Of a stretch of DNA of 64,000 nt, positions 30,632-43,556 are shown one piece after another. The number at the start of each line of letters is the position of its first letter. Positions within the stretch are counted from its first letter, which is position 1. The position numbers were made by a program, and so were the translations under genes. Source of the stretch: Dermatophagoides farinae (lineage: Eukaryota > Arthropoda > Arachnida > Sarcoptiformes > Pyroglyphidae); NCBI RefSeq assembly GCF_024713945.1, contig NC_134677.1, positions 4,777,001 to 4,841,000 on the forward strand. The letters are read 5' to 3'. Below the pieces are notes generated by a model. The model did no database searches. It was not told the origin of the DNA and was given only the letters and a program-made list of their open reading frames with translations.

Positions 30632-30763
30632 AATACATCTGAGTGGCGTTGGTCCCAAATACCGTTGGAACATTCCAACTACGACAACACACTCTGAATG
30701 CTCAACTATGGCAACGATCCATTTTCATTGGCATCAACTAAATGTTTGTGCATTGTACTCTGA
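30632..30763 (+). other. Coding-like island interrupted by in-frame TGA
   Basis: After an acceptor-like CTAAACTAAG, one plus-strand frame reads 21 codons (Asn-Thr-Ser-Glu-Trp-Arg-Trp-Ser-Gln-Ile), hits TGA at 30695-30697, then continues from ATG for 21 codons to TGA 30761-30763. Base composition is nearer to coding DNA than the flanks. It also holds a GTTGGAA-CA-TTCCAAC inverted repeat. Not recognised; a degraded exon or mobile-element remnant is as likely as a gene. Confidence 0.15.
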
Positions 30764-33700
30764 CAGTGTAACGTATGCTGTTTTTGAATTCAGGCATCGA
30801 ACTCATGGTGAGTTTTATCATCATCATCATCATTAGCAATACCAAAAGTCCATATGAAAGTTTTCAGTCCGGATTTTTTTTTGTGGAACCATCATCGAAT
30901 CAGCAGTAACAGTAAATAGCTATAGCTGTTTGGTTACCCTAATTATATCCAAATATATCCATCAAGCCCAGAAGTTCATAGTAGCAGCCATATCATTATC
31001 ATGATTACATATTGAATTATAGTAGTCAAAAGTTTTTTCCCATTCAACCAAAATCACTGCTTGTCTTGGGTGTGTAATGATAATGAACACATTCTTTAAG
31101 ATTTGTTGCCATTGAAAGACTGTGGTTAACTGTATTATTTAAATTTTTCACATGAAAATTATCGCTAAAATTCAAAAAAAAAATTCCGTATTTTTTTGTG
31201 ACATGTTCAAATCCTATTCAAATAAAACACATGGTATGTAACTATTCAGCAAGTATGAAAGTCTATTATATAAGAATCAAAATCCAAAGTTCTTTGTTTT
31301 TGTTCTGATAAAAGATAAAATGTTGTGATAACAACACCACGACAGTAACAAAAATCAAAATTCAGTAGCATCTGCTCTATTTTCATTTTTTTTTTTTTTT
31401 TTTTGGAACAGACAACAACATCATTCATTTCCTTTGAAATCATATACCAAAAACAGGATGGTGTAAAATTTTTTTTTGATATCATAACTTTCATTCACTC
31501 TTGAGAAAATGTTTTTTCACTTTTATATTGAGATAAAAAATTGAAACAAGTTTAGTTTTTTGGAATTTTTTTTTATCGAATTTGCATTCTCATTTTTTTT
31601 TAGTTGCCAATCATCATGTTGTATTTGATGATGTCCCGATCGTAACATGTTAAAATATCCATAAATATGTGGTCACTCAAGAATTTAATTTAAATACACA
31701 CTCAAAATTATGATGATGAAATTCTTCCATATTGTCACATTTAATCATCAATTTCACTGGAATTGACATCACTTTTGCTTTTAATGAGTTTTAATTTATC
31801 AGAGGAAAATAAAACACATTTTTTTGAAGAGTACATGACCAGAATCGACCATCAACTTCTTGGTCATTATCATTATTTTATATTTCGAATTATGAGGAAA
31901 ATATTTTTTTTTTTGTTTTGAAATCCATGGATGCTTGCCATTTTTAGGAAAAATTTCAATAAATTTCTGTTTTCATTTGAATTCATCCGTACCACTTTCT
32001 TTCGTAATAATTTCTTTTCTTATTCTCTTTGGATGATTATTGTAATACGATATTACCGATTTTAATTTCAAAACGAAAAGAAAACAGTGCCTAAAAATTT
32101 CGATTTTATTCGTCTTTATTCAAGCAAAAAAGTTTCCGTATTACAATCATCATTGTTTAGCGGCAAAACGAATTTTCTTCTCTTTGTTCTTGGTTCCGTT
32201 GTTTCATTTTCAAAAAATTTCTTTCGGAATGTTTCACCAATTGTGATTAGAGATTTCTGCCTGGATGAATTTTTTTTTTTTTTGGCAATTGGAACACCGG
32301 TTGGTTGGCCAAATGTATTCTAGAGAATTCCATTTGTCGTTTCCTTCATTTTATCTCTGAAAATTCAAGAATCCATACCATCTTTTCTGTGTGAATTTGG
32401 TCATGGTTCATTCATATTGGTGATATGAAAGTATGCATATGATCTATGATTTAATCGGATAATCTTTTTATAACTGTAATGTAATTTTATTTAATCTAAT
32501 CACTATTGTAATGGATCATAAGTAATAAACTGGCCAAAAAAAATCATTTTTCAAGGTCGACTATCATAATGCATGCATAGCATTACATTGCTGTGTTTAT
32601 GTGTGTATTTGGTCCATATCTGGGTCTCTTTTTTTTATCAAAAAATTGGGCCTGCTTTCACCATTTTTTTTCCAAAATTCGATCATCAAGCTATATAATA
32701 ATATATTGCAAGATTCGATCTGTAATACGAACAACAAGAAAGAAAAAATAATGGAAAATCAAAATCACTATAAGTTAGTGTTTGTTTGCGTTTATGTAGA
32801 AATTTTTCTATTTTGTTTGGTGTTCGCTCAGTATGAGCTCGTTATAATTTTTTTTTTGCATTTCGTCGTCATCTTCTTCGAAGACGAGAAATAAAACTTC
32901 ATTGAAATGTCAGAAGCAAGCATACCGCCATCGAACCGGTTCGTGATGATGATGATGATGATGATGGTTGGTTAGTTGAAGTTGCCCTCAAGGCTATATA
33001 TTGAATGAAAATTGAATGGAAAAAAATTTATGTTTATGAACGAACTTCATTCATTTTGTGTGTGTGTGTGTGTGTATTCGTGTTCTCTATGCGTATACGA
33101 TGAATGAGGGTGTATGTGTGCACGAACACAATGAATGAAGCCAAAGTTTTTTTTTACGAATTTCTAGAATCGTTCTACAAAAAAAAAACAAGAAATTGAT
33201 GCCGGCCCAGATGATTCAAGTTTTAACCATCATCATCATCATGATCACCATCTTTGATTGTATCGTCTTCGTATTCGATTCGAATATCTGAGCCACAAAA
33301 TCTTATTAGTCGCGACCGATTCAAAAAAAAAACAACAAATCGAATTTGTAGAATAAATTTTTACTTTTTTACTTGAAATCTGACAGCCGAATCAATCCAT
33401 CCCTCAGCATGATCATCAGCAGGCTTCGAGTATTAGTGTGTTTGGGTTGAATTTTTTGCTCAAAAGTTGCAATGAAATACTGATTCGTTCCAAGGTTTTT
33501 TGCTTGACTTGCTCTCTTTTGACGACAACGTGTGATGGTTTCTCTAATATTCGACTTGGATTCGAATATTTTCGTTTATATTGTGGAGGCAACGAATGTA
33601 GAGCACATATATACACACACATACACACACACACACACACAAAAGCATTGCTACGGTCAATTTTCTATGCTTATCATGCAGGCTGAAACATGTCCTCTTC

Positions 33701-34573
33701 TTCGATTGAATCGAAAAAAAAAGTTTATCTTATTCTGCCCAATCAACAACAACACCAACAAGGCCAAGCTTTCATTTAGATCAAGTTAAAACAGAATTGG
33801 AGAGAGGGGAGGGGTCGTCCTAGTCATTCACTTCATATAATGAGACCGAAGACGACCCGAGAAATCCTAGTTATATTTACGATGTACCCATAATAAAAAA
33901 AAGAGTAATTTGATCGAATTGTGTGGAATATAGAAAAACTATCAATTTTCTTCATTTAGTTCTTCATTCGGGCGTTTGAATGATGGATAGTGAAAGTTTT
34001 GTTTTTCAGTATTGTTTTGAAATGCCGAAAATCCTTGTATTTGTTTGTATCACACACACAAATCTGGAAATTTTTTGTTTGAAACACCATTGAAAACAAG
34101 ATCAGAATGTATGACAACACTTGTATAGCTTGATTTCATAGGATTCATAAAGGTTTCAATTAGAATTTCATAAGTCCTTTTGTCCTATATTTTTTTTATA
34201 TTTGATCCAGTTTAAAATGATTCAAGTTTCATGCTTAGAAGCTGGTCCTAATTATCAATTAGTTTCCGGTTTAAAATATTCTAGTTTAGCAATCATCATT
34301 CCAACCATGAGAGTTCACAAATTCTGCTAATGAATCATATTTTAAAAAAAGAGCTGCATATAATCCTGTCTCAAAGAGATACCAATATCTTTCGACACAA
34401 TTAAAGTTTGTACGACGAATCCAACTAAAGTATAGTTTTTAACCGTTTCTATTCGTCGTCGTCGTAATAGCTAACGCGCGTAAATGTGAACTTGGAGAAA
34501 AAACCGGAATACGTGCGAATAGAGATTTTTTTCATCATTTTCCTGGGGCGTCCTCTCACGGTGACCTCTAGAC

Positions 34574-34585
34574 GGTCAAAGTTCA
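34574..34585 (+). promoter_or_regulatory. DR1 (HNF4/RXR-like) motif, copy 1
   Basis: GGTCAAAGTTCA matches the HNF4-type DR1 consensus. The surrounding 15 bp CGGTCAAAGTTCAAA is repeated exactly at 36152-36166, with similar bases following (ACGAAA, then an AT-rich stretch). Confidence 0.35.
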
Positions 34586-36152
34586 AATACGAAATATATT
34601 ATAAACATCATTGTTGAAATGGTAGTAGCATAGTTTAAAATTATCTTAACATAATATATAGTTTAGTAGCATAGAATCAAAGTGTTTGTGTGTGTATGTA
34701 TTGTAGGCATATTTCCTGAACGTCTTATAGCTCCTATTGATGCTGCTGCTGCACACGAACTATAGCTAAAGCATAATATATATACCAGTAACACAAGTGA
34801 GAATTATTGTTTAGGATTCGAAACCGAGAATCAAGATCGATAAGACTATAGTTGACACCCTACCCTCCGCCATACACAGCAGGACCAAGTTCTTTTTGTC
34901 TATGTATACATACAAACAGCTACCCTTACATGTTTGATCCATTTAGATTGGCTCATTTTTTCCAAGTGTTTAGAAGAAACAACACACATTTAACAACAAA
35001 CCCAGGGACGAGTCCATTTTACCCAATAATTTTATACGATAGTCAAATTTTTTTTTTTTTTTGCGGAAAAACTTTTAAAACAAAGTTTCGCTTTACACCA
35101 ATTGCCAATTACATTGAATTGAAAAAAATGGCCAAAAGAAAACGTCACATACACTGGTTTCAATTAATCTGATTGAAGAGATTCAGTATTTTTTACAGTT
35201 TAATAAAAATTTTAGATCATCATTATAGTTGTAGTAAGGAATTGAACATAATTGAATTTCCTATTTGACAGGTGCCCGGTGCTGAGGTTTTGAAAGATAC
35301 AAGATGAAATTTTCTATCATCATCTTGCAATTTGTCATTAGTTGGAAATTTTTTTTTTCCTCTGAATAAAGATTCTGAAAATTTATTTGATTTTGCAATA
35401 GACACAGTATGATGATGATGATGATGATAGACAGGATGTACCATCATTGATTTTAATATTGATAATCGATTCAATGATAATGGATAAGACAAGAAGTCAT
35501 AAATCTTCATAATCAATTCGAAATGATTATGGCTGATCAGATCAATGTTTTTTTTTCTGAAGAAAAAAAAAGTTTTCCAAGAAAAGTAATTATGATTCTA
35601 CATGCGAGCATTTTAAATATTGAGAAATTTTTGGAAAATTTATTAACAATTTCCTGTTTCATTTCTAAATTGGTCGTTTTTGCAATTTTTTTTCCAATGT
35701 GAACATAGCGTTGTATCTGATGATGGATTATATGATGAATTGGAATTCTCAATAAAAAAAATTGCTAGAAAAATTATACGAATTCAAAAAAAAACTTTAC
35801 ATTTTAATTTTGTTACAACAAAAAATGGGTTTACCAACATCATATTCACAGAATCATGTCTTTTTGTTGAGAAAGAGAGAGAGAGAGAAAAAAAAGACCA
35901 TAGGGCAATTTTATAGAATAATAATTGGCTGGTCCATTGAAATGAAAATTTCGTGACTATCACTGATGAGATATCATCAATTTGGAAAGAGAAATAAGAC
36001 TAACTTTTAAACCAACTTTGGTGATGATGAGATTATGATGATGATGTTGATGATGATGGACCCAAATAGTAAAAGTTCGAAGATAAAAAGTCTAATAATG
36101 AACACTGTGGTGCTATTTTTTTTTCTTCTTAGCTCATCAGAAAATTTGAAGC

Positions 36153-36164
36153 GGTCAAAGTTCA
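36153..36164 (+). promoter_or_regulatory. DR1 (HNF4/RXR-like) motif, copy 2
   Basis: GGTCAAAGTTCA, same orientation and same immediate flanks as the copy at 34574-34585, 1.58 kb away. Confidence 0.35.
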
Positions 36165-37227
36165 AAGACGAAAGAATATTGTTTCATTATAGATTTTAGT
36201 AAATTCACTGATGAGATATCTAAGTCACTGTGTGTATCGAAACAAGGAAACCAACAAACTTTTTTTTTCTTCATTTTTTTTTTTTTTTTTGGTTTCGTAT
36301 ACAAAAACACACTATTTCAAGGTTCACTAGGACTTGAGAAACACAGAGAAGAACAAAAAAAAATGATGATGGATTGGTTTTCATTTCGAGTACTAAAAAC
36401 TAAATTGTGAAAATTTCCTAAATGAAAAAGAAAAGGAAAACTAGATCGAAATATATGAAACACACAGACATATAATCAAGATGGTAAATGTTATATCTTC
36501 GAATAAGATTTAGGAAAAAAAAGCCTTGTTCATCATCATCATCATCATCATCATTATTATTATCATCATCATCAACAAGATAAATTGTTTACCAAGGAAT
36601 ATAAATCTGTCGAAGGTCAGTATCAGCAGCAAAAGCAGCATGCAGGCAGTCATATCGAAAATGAATCTTTCTTCATGGATTTCCACAGTTGTCTTTATCC
36701 TTCATGAAAAAGATTAGTTTAGCTAGTTTTTTCCTCATTTATTTGCCAAGCTTCTTTTGGCCTATGTAATCGAATTACACCTGAATGTCATGGTTTCTTT
36801 TTTTTGGGTACGATGATGCATTTTTTTTTTCTTAAGCATGATTATCATGATGATACTTTGGTGTAAAAACGTTGAAATTTTTACCTCATTTTAGTTCAGG
36901 ATCAGTAGTTGTCAAAAATTTTATTTTAAAGTAAACTTTTCAATTAAGATTTTTTTTCACAAAAATCATTTTTTTCTAAACAAATTCTGAAAATATGAAA
37001 TTTTTGACTCTGGTTTGGTAGAAGGAAGAAGAGAAAATGGACTGAAAAGTTTCTTCGTTTTTTTTCAATTTAAATCAATTGAATTTTCATGATGAATTCA
37101 ATTTACTAACGATGTTGAATCCATACCAAATTTTTAGTATTTTTTTCTTATTGAAACGCGGCTAAGAATAAATCACTTGATAATTTTTCAATAAATATTG
37201 TAACTATTGACCAGAACAAATATGCCT

Positions 37228-37943
37228 TTAAGGGGGATAGGAACTGTAGAGGGCGTAAAAAAAACGCATTTTTTGTTAAATGATTGCTCTTCAATGAAAC
37301 GTCCGAAGTTTTTGAAACTTACTTATGTAATTATTTAGGATCCCTAGAATAATTTAACATAAACAAAAAATAAAAAATATTCATACATCAATATGAAACA
37401 ATCAGTTGAAAATCAGCTGTTTAAAAAGCATGGTCGGTGTGATATCTTAAGAACCATAGCTCAGAATTTGATGAAATTTTCGAGAATTATGGACAGGATT
37501 AGTGGCTATCGTGAGTGACTAAATCATGGCTCAGAACCGGATATTATGGCAGATATTAGCCTGAATGTGAAGAAAAAAACTGTTAATTTTTTAACCCTAA
37601 GTTTCAATTGGCCCAAAAATGCCCTTCTCCTTAGAGATATATAACGATTTAGTCACTCACGATAGCCACTAATCCTGTCCATAATTCTCGAAAATTTCAT
37701 CAAATTCTGAGCTACGGTTCTTAAGATATCACGCAGACCATGCTTTTTGAACAGCTGATTTTCAACTGATTGTTTCATATTGATGTATAAATATTTTTTA
37801 TTTTTTGTTTATCTTAAATTATTCTAGGAATCCTAAATAATTTAATAGATAAATTTCAAAAATTTCGGACGTTTCATTAAAGAGCAATCATTTAACAAAA
37901 AATGCGTTTTTTTTGCGCCCTCTACAGTTCCTATCCCCCTTAA
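37228..37943. mobile_element. Nonautonomous element with 294-bp terminal inverted repeats and TTAA target-site duplication
   Basis: Bases 37232-37525 are the reverse complement of 37646-37939, with about 15 mismatches by eye (roughly 95% identity) and a 120-bp unique centre at 37526-37645. The ends read GGGGGATAGG...CCTATCCCCC and are flanked on both sides by TTAA (37228-37231 and 37940-37943). Complementarity stops right outside TTAA, so TTAA behaves as a target-site duplication rather than part of the arms. TTAA duplication is typical of piggyBac-type transposition, but the terminal sequence is not the classical piggyBac end. The 708-bp element has no plausible transposase frame, so it would need help from elsewhere. 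Its transcript would fold into a very long hairpin. Confidence 0.85.
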
Positions 37944-40900
37944 GTTCAAATAAGATGAAAAACAAGTTTGAAGTTTGATCTGAATTCGGTTTGAGGTTGA
38001 GAAGGATTTTGTATTTTCATTGAAAAAAATAAGCATTAATGCAAAGTTAAACAAAAATGATTCTAAGAATTTCCGATAATAATGTATATACATTTCCTCA
38101 TTTGGCTTAATTTATTTATATATCTTTTTGTGAGTAAAGGTATAAAATGTTCATTTTCTATTGCCATTTATATTACTATTATTATCAGAATTCATTCGGC
38201 AAATTTTTGTCATCATGTTTTCTTTGTCAATGCTTGGCTGTATTATATATTTGTTTTTCAAAATAAAGTAAAGACTTTATGCATATCTTTACGAGTAATG
38301 AACGTTATTTTTCATTTTTTTTTATAAATATCAGTTCATGAAAGTAATCTATGATGATGACATTGATGTTATACGAAGAGAAACGAAAAAAAATCGGTTA
38401 ACGAGATCAGAGAACTTGGACCACTTATTTGGTGACAATGACACCACCTGCAGATAGCAAAGTTCGGTATTGTGTTTGTACTTATTTCCGTTGTTCATCA
38501 TTTTCGGTATATTTCTTCTTAACAATCTTGTCAATCAAAATCAAAATTATTGAGCAACAAAGGTAAATCCTTTATGAGAAAAGAAATATTTGAACGGCCA
38601 TTAAAGCAATAAAAAAGGATTGACAACTACTTTTCCGTCATATAATGTCATCCAGTGTCCATATAGATGCCATACAATAAATTTATATAGAATGAATGTC
38701 CTTTTCAAATTCAGCTATTAAAACCCCAAACACATTCATCGATATGATAGCACAATACAAAAGTAATAAAGATGGTGGTTCAGAACGGAAAGAAAATTCC
38801 TGCATTTCTAATCTTTTATTATGCCTACTGAATTTTATGGCCCTACCCAAGATCGAATAAGCAAAATAATGTTCCAAGAATTCATTTGGTTCACAAAACC
38901 GAAAACAAACACATGGACCAAACTTTTCACATTTGTTTTTAGGACGACAATCATAAATCATAAATCAAGCACAAACATTATTATCATGATGCCGTTATTC
39001 GTGTTAGGATTTGTCTCAGATAATAATCAGTTTGAAAACATTCATTTCGCCATCTGTTGTTTAAATAATCAATCAAAATTGGAAAATCCACATTGAAAGC
39101 TGTTCAAGGTTTATAAGCCAAAAAACTTAATAATATAACACTAGATGGCAATGTCTCTCCAATCAATCTGAAAATCCATAATAGATATATGAATATGAAT
39201 ATAGAATAATATAATAAATTCAAATTCTTTGTTATGGTCATGAGATCACCATCATGCATACAAACAAACACTATAACCATAACCAATCGATGTTATTGTC
39301 CCATTCTGAGTAAAGTTTGTCAATGACTTTTTTTTATGACATTCATATGTGAATATTTGAAACGATCTAAACGAATCAAGTTTTTTTTATATATACATAA
39401 TGATAATAAAAAAATCGATCGTCTAATATGATATTGAATGAGAATGGAACAAGCCTGGCGTATTGTGCAAACTTTGTTGTGGGTGTTTGAGACCTATTAA
39501 AATGAACCGACCCTTAACCAAACATAGTGATCAACATGGATAAGGACGATTATATGATGAACATTATTACAATGATGATGATGATGATAGTAGTTCGTGG
39601 TTCATTCAACTCGACCTGAAATTACCCATACTAAAAATGTAAACTCGTGGTGAACTCTGTATTACAAGTTTATGTGTGTGTGTGTGTCACTCGTCATCAT
39701 GTTTTCGGTCGTGATGAAACGATCAAATGGAAAATTTCTAATTTTTGCTTGTTTTAGTTTTGGTTGTCACATGTTCTCGTTTTTTTCCGTTCGCCCATTT
39801 TCATGATGACTTTTTTATGCTTTTTGCCTTACCATTTTGGGTCGATACACAATTTTTTTCCGATTTAAAACTATCACCATCATCTGACAATATATTCGTT
39901 TTATGTATTTTTTTTCTCATCAAATTCATCGCATACATGCTATGCTATGGTTTGACTATATCTCTAGGTATAATTAAATTTCAGCGACCATAAGGTTTCA
40001 TATTCCTTTTTTTTTGATTCATCAATAACGAATTATCATTGAAACTGAAAGTATAATATTTGTCATATTTTTTTTGGTGACCATATTAGGCAAATTTTAT
40101 GTAAATCAGAAGAAGAATGACCACTTTGCCAAAATACATAACATAGTATTTAGGAGAAAGGGTTTTTTCGATGCTTTTGCTACGAATGTCTATCTATGAA
40201 TGATTTATGTCGATGCAATAAATGAGTTAAAATGAAAATCCAACACAATAAGTGTGGAACAAAAAATATTCTTAATTTTTTTCTATAAATGAGTTAAACG
40301 TGATTCAACTATATATATAGTATGCATTGTTGTTTCCAGGATTATCTTGATCTCTTGTTTTTGATATTCACTTTGTAATTCATTACAAATAATAAAAAAA
40401 AGAAAATTCCATACACGTTCAATGGCTATTTGTATGTTTGTTTTGCTTATTTAGCCTTTCTTTATTCACAAAATTGTATTATCTATTGTATAAACCACAT
40501 TGTTACTGATGGCTACTATTATGATGAAACAGTTGTGATTATAATATTATCTCATTATACATACACATAGGAAGTGATGATTATGATTATGATGATGATG
40601 ATGATGATGATGAATATTAAATTAAAAAGCATTTAGTTACAATAATAGGACGTAATAATGTAATCGCTTACAAATACCGGTATTATGCTTTCACTTTTAT
40701 GCTTGATGATGATCATCATCATCGTCATGAATGATGATGATGACAGGACAATTCATGGATGACGGTCATCTTTACTATTTGTATGTATCATACATTCAAT
40801 TATTATAAGATAAAAAAAATAAGTGAAAAATTTTTTATTGACTAAATCTTGAAATCTCTAAATATTGAATTGTTTTGTTAGTATTAAATCTTAAATGGAA

Positions 40901-41420
40901 AAAAAATTTTATTTTTTTTTGTAAATCATCATTATGACAGGGAATAAATCATCCATGTAATCGATTGTCGATCATGTTTATGAGATCAATATCACTATTA
41001 TTTGAAAATAAATCTTGTATTTTTTTTGTTCATATTAAAATTTGATGATCATCTTTGATGATGATAACTTTTGCCCCATTTGATTCAATTCGATTCCATT
41101 CAACCATACATTGATGAACATCTTAATTTTGAAACGTTTTTTTTATTCTCATTTTATTGTTGAATTTTATTTGTTTTGTGTTTTGGTTTTACTCACATAT
41201 AGAAAATAACTTTTTCTTTGAGACAATTTATTATATGGAAAAACTTTTTTTTTTTGTTAACCAGAACTCAATGATTTTTTATCCTAGTCAAAAAAAATAA
41301 AAATAAAACGAGTAAACTTTGCCTCCATTCTATCATTCTCTCAATTCAGACATAAAGACGGTTTGATATGAATTTTTGAAAACTTTTAATAACTTTTTTA
41401 AGAATTTATAGATTGACAAA

Positions 41421-41514
41421 GATTTGATTCTTTCATATATTTAAGGATCGAATATTCGATGATTGGTGATTTGATTCTTTCATATATTTAAGGATCGAAT
41501 ATTCGATGATTGGT
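41421..41514. repeat. 47-bp perfect tandem duplication (2 copies)
   Basis: Unit 41421-41467 is repeated without change at 41468-41514. Each unit holds the palindromic stretch ATCGAATATTCGAT. The exact identity suggests a recent duplication; two copies are too few to call a satellite. Confidence 0.95.
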
Positions 41515-43398
41515 GACCGGAAAAAAAGACAAGCCTATCGTTACTACTAGATAAGTGGTTCATTTAATAATGGGCCAAAAATATGTGTTATAATGCAATA
41601 TAGCTATTGTAATCCATATTGAACGATTTACGATTGATTCCATTGACATGAACATGTTTGTCAGTTGTATTATTTTTCGGCTCATTTGTATTCCAATTAC
41701 GTATTTGACTTTTGTTCGTCGAAAACCAACTTTGATCACAAATCATGATGATGATGATGATAATGAGAGATAATAGGCCCAATACGATATTTCGATCGGT
41801 TCAACATACTAAAAGTAGTGTGGATCGCCCATTTAAAAAAGAAAACTCGCTGCTTTTTTTTTGGTTCGAGGTGGCACGAAATGGTAAATTTGCCCTTAAT
41901 CATTTTAGAATAGTTTGCCTTGCAAGTAATGTGGAGCCATAACATAGCATTTAATAATAATAATAATAATCGTTTATAATCTAATCGATTTTTAGACAAG
42001 AAAAAAAAAGTTTTACACTCCACAGTACCGGTTTATTTATTTATTTTTTTTTTTGCTTCCTCTCTTTTTCTCTTACCCATTCACTCACGAGTAGTTTTTT
42101 GTCCTCATTCCATAAAACATGGATGGATTCTTGAAATTTTCCAATAATAACAATAATGATAAATTAATTTAATTAAATTAAATCAATGAGGCGGTTTCTT
42201 TCTTATGTTTTTTTTTATTTGGTTAGTTACCAGGGTTCCTCCTACAATTTTTTTTTGTTTTTTGACTTTTGTTGGTCAAACATGAATCACGTATATCTGG
42301 TTATAATAAAATTCATTCAATTTTTGAATCAATCATAAATAGAAAAAAAAGAGATGATTTTTTAGTTATTCTGATATTATCAGAATGAATCAAAATAAAA
42401 TTTGGCGTTTTTTGCTTTCTTTCTTTGAATTCATAGTGTGCATGTAGAACATGTTCAAATCTGGCCCTATAGGCGTGTATAACGAGTACATTTCATTTCA
42501 AAATTGCTTGTCTTTAGGCAATAATAATAAAATTTACACCATCATTTTTATCCTTATTACCAGCATTTTTGGCTCTGTTGTTTTTTTTGTTGTTGTTGTT
42601 GTTGTCGTTGTTGCTTATTTTCTGGTTTTTACAATCATTTTTTTCAACTATCAACGACCACAACAAACACCGTTCAAAGACGAGCAAAAACAAATGAAAA
42701 ATTTTTTTGCTTGTCCATATCTCTCATGATCATTTAATTCTGCTATTTTTGAGCCTGTTTTTTTTCGTTTTATTAGTTATTTGGTCATGATTTTTTGTGT
42801 TGTTGTTGTTATTATTATTATTATTGATTGCCGGTTGATGGATAACCAATCGGATAAGATTTCACATCTGGTATCATCTCATATATAAATACAATAACAA
42901 TAATTAGAAGCAATATTGATTTTTTTCCTCCCTATTCATTCGAAGAAAAAGTTCGTTGTTGTTGTTGTTGTTGTTGTCATAACATGTGATGTGATAATAT
43001 AAAAGAAAGATATCCATAGTTTTGTATTGACTAAATGAATCTTAGCTTTATTTTTTTATTATTATTATCCCAAGATGTTTTTTTTGGAATGATTACAATC
43101 ATCATCATCATCATCATTATAACATATATATATAAACATGACGTAGATTGTTGTTTGTTTGAATGGGTACAATGTTATTCATTTTCTATTGATTGAACAA
43201 CAATGTACGAATAATGTATGGGTACAATTGTATTCATGTTTTTTTTTTGTATAAAAACATATTGGTCATTATTGAACCGCAGAATTGAGTTCGTTCACAT
43301 ACAAAAAAAACAGTCATACACCGTTATCCAATATATAATTTTATTTTTCAAAATTATTTAAGTGTATGTAATGAGGAAAGTGAATTTTTTTCCCATAA

Positions 43399-43420
43399 TT
43401 TTTTTTTTTTTTTTTTTTTT
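43399..43420. repeat. Poly(T) tract, 22 T
   Basis: Uninterrupted run of 22 thymines. I see no adjacent retroelement sequence. Confidence 0.9.
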
Positions 43421-43517
43421 GGTCACTATAAATATTAGCTTCCCTGTCAATAATTTACGTTTGTTGAAAAAAAAATGTTACAACTTTCATTCATTAGCCT
43501 TTTCTATTCAATAAATT

Positions 43518-43556
43518 ATGATGATGATGATGATGATGATGACGATGATGATGATG
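43518..43556. repeat. (ATG)n microsatellite, 39 bp
   Basis: Thirteen ATG/ACG triplets with one interruption (ACG). It is one of at least ten (ATG)n or (ATC)n tracts scattered through the window, in both coding and noncoding parts. Confidence 0.95.

Larger units (their letters stand above)
30764..37227. other. No supported gene; repeats and paired DR1-like motifs
   Basis: AT-rich DNA with T19 at 31386-31404, (GAT)n near 32944-32966, (TG)9 at 33057-33074, (CA)n near 33612-33640, an (ATC)n/(ATT)n block near 36531-36574, and two DR1-like motifs at 34574 and 36153. A (GTC)-rich, GC-richer patch lies near 34456-34485. No open frame in this stretch shows a domain I can name. Confidence 0.5.

Noticed and set aside
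30695-30697. Selenocysteine (TGA) interpretation of the 30.6 kb frame
   Set aside because: There is no recognisable selenoprotein motif around the TGA, and I see no SECIS-like structure downstream.
36531-36574. Regular repeats that could be taken for a CRISPR array
   Set aside because: They are trinucleotide microsatellites without distinct spacers, in eukaryotic DNA.
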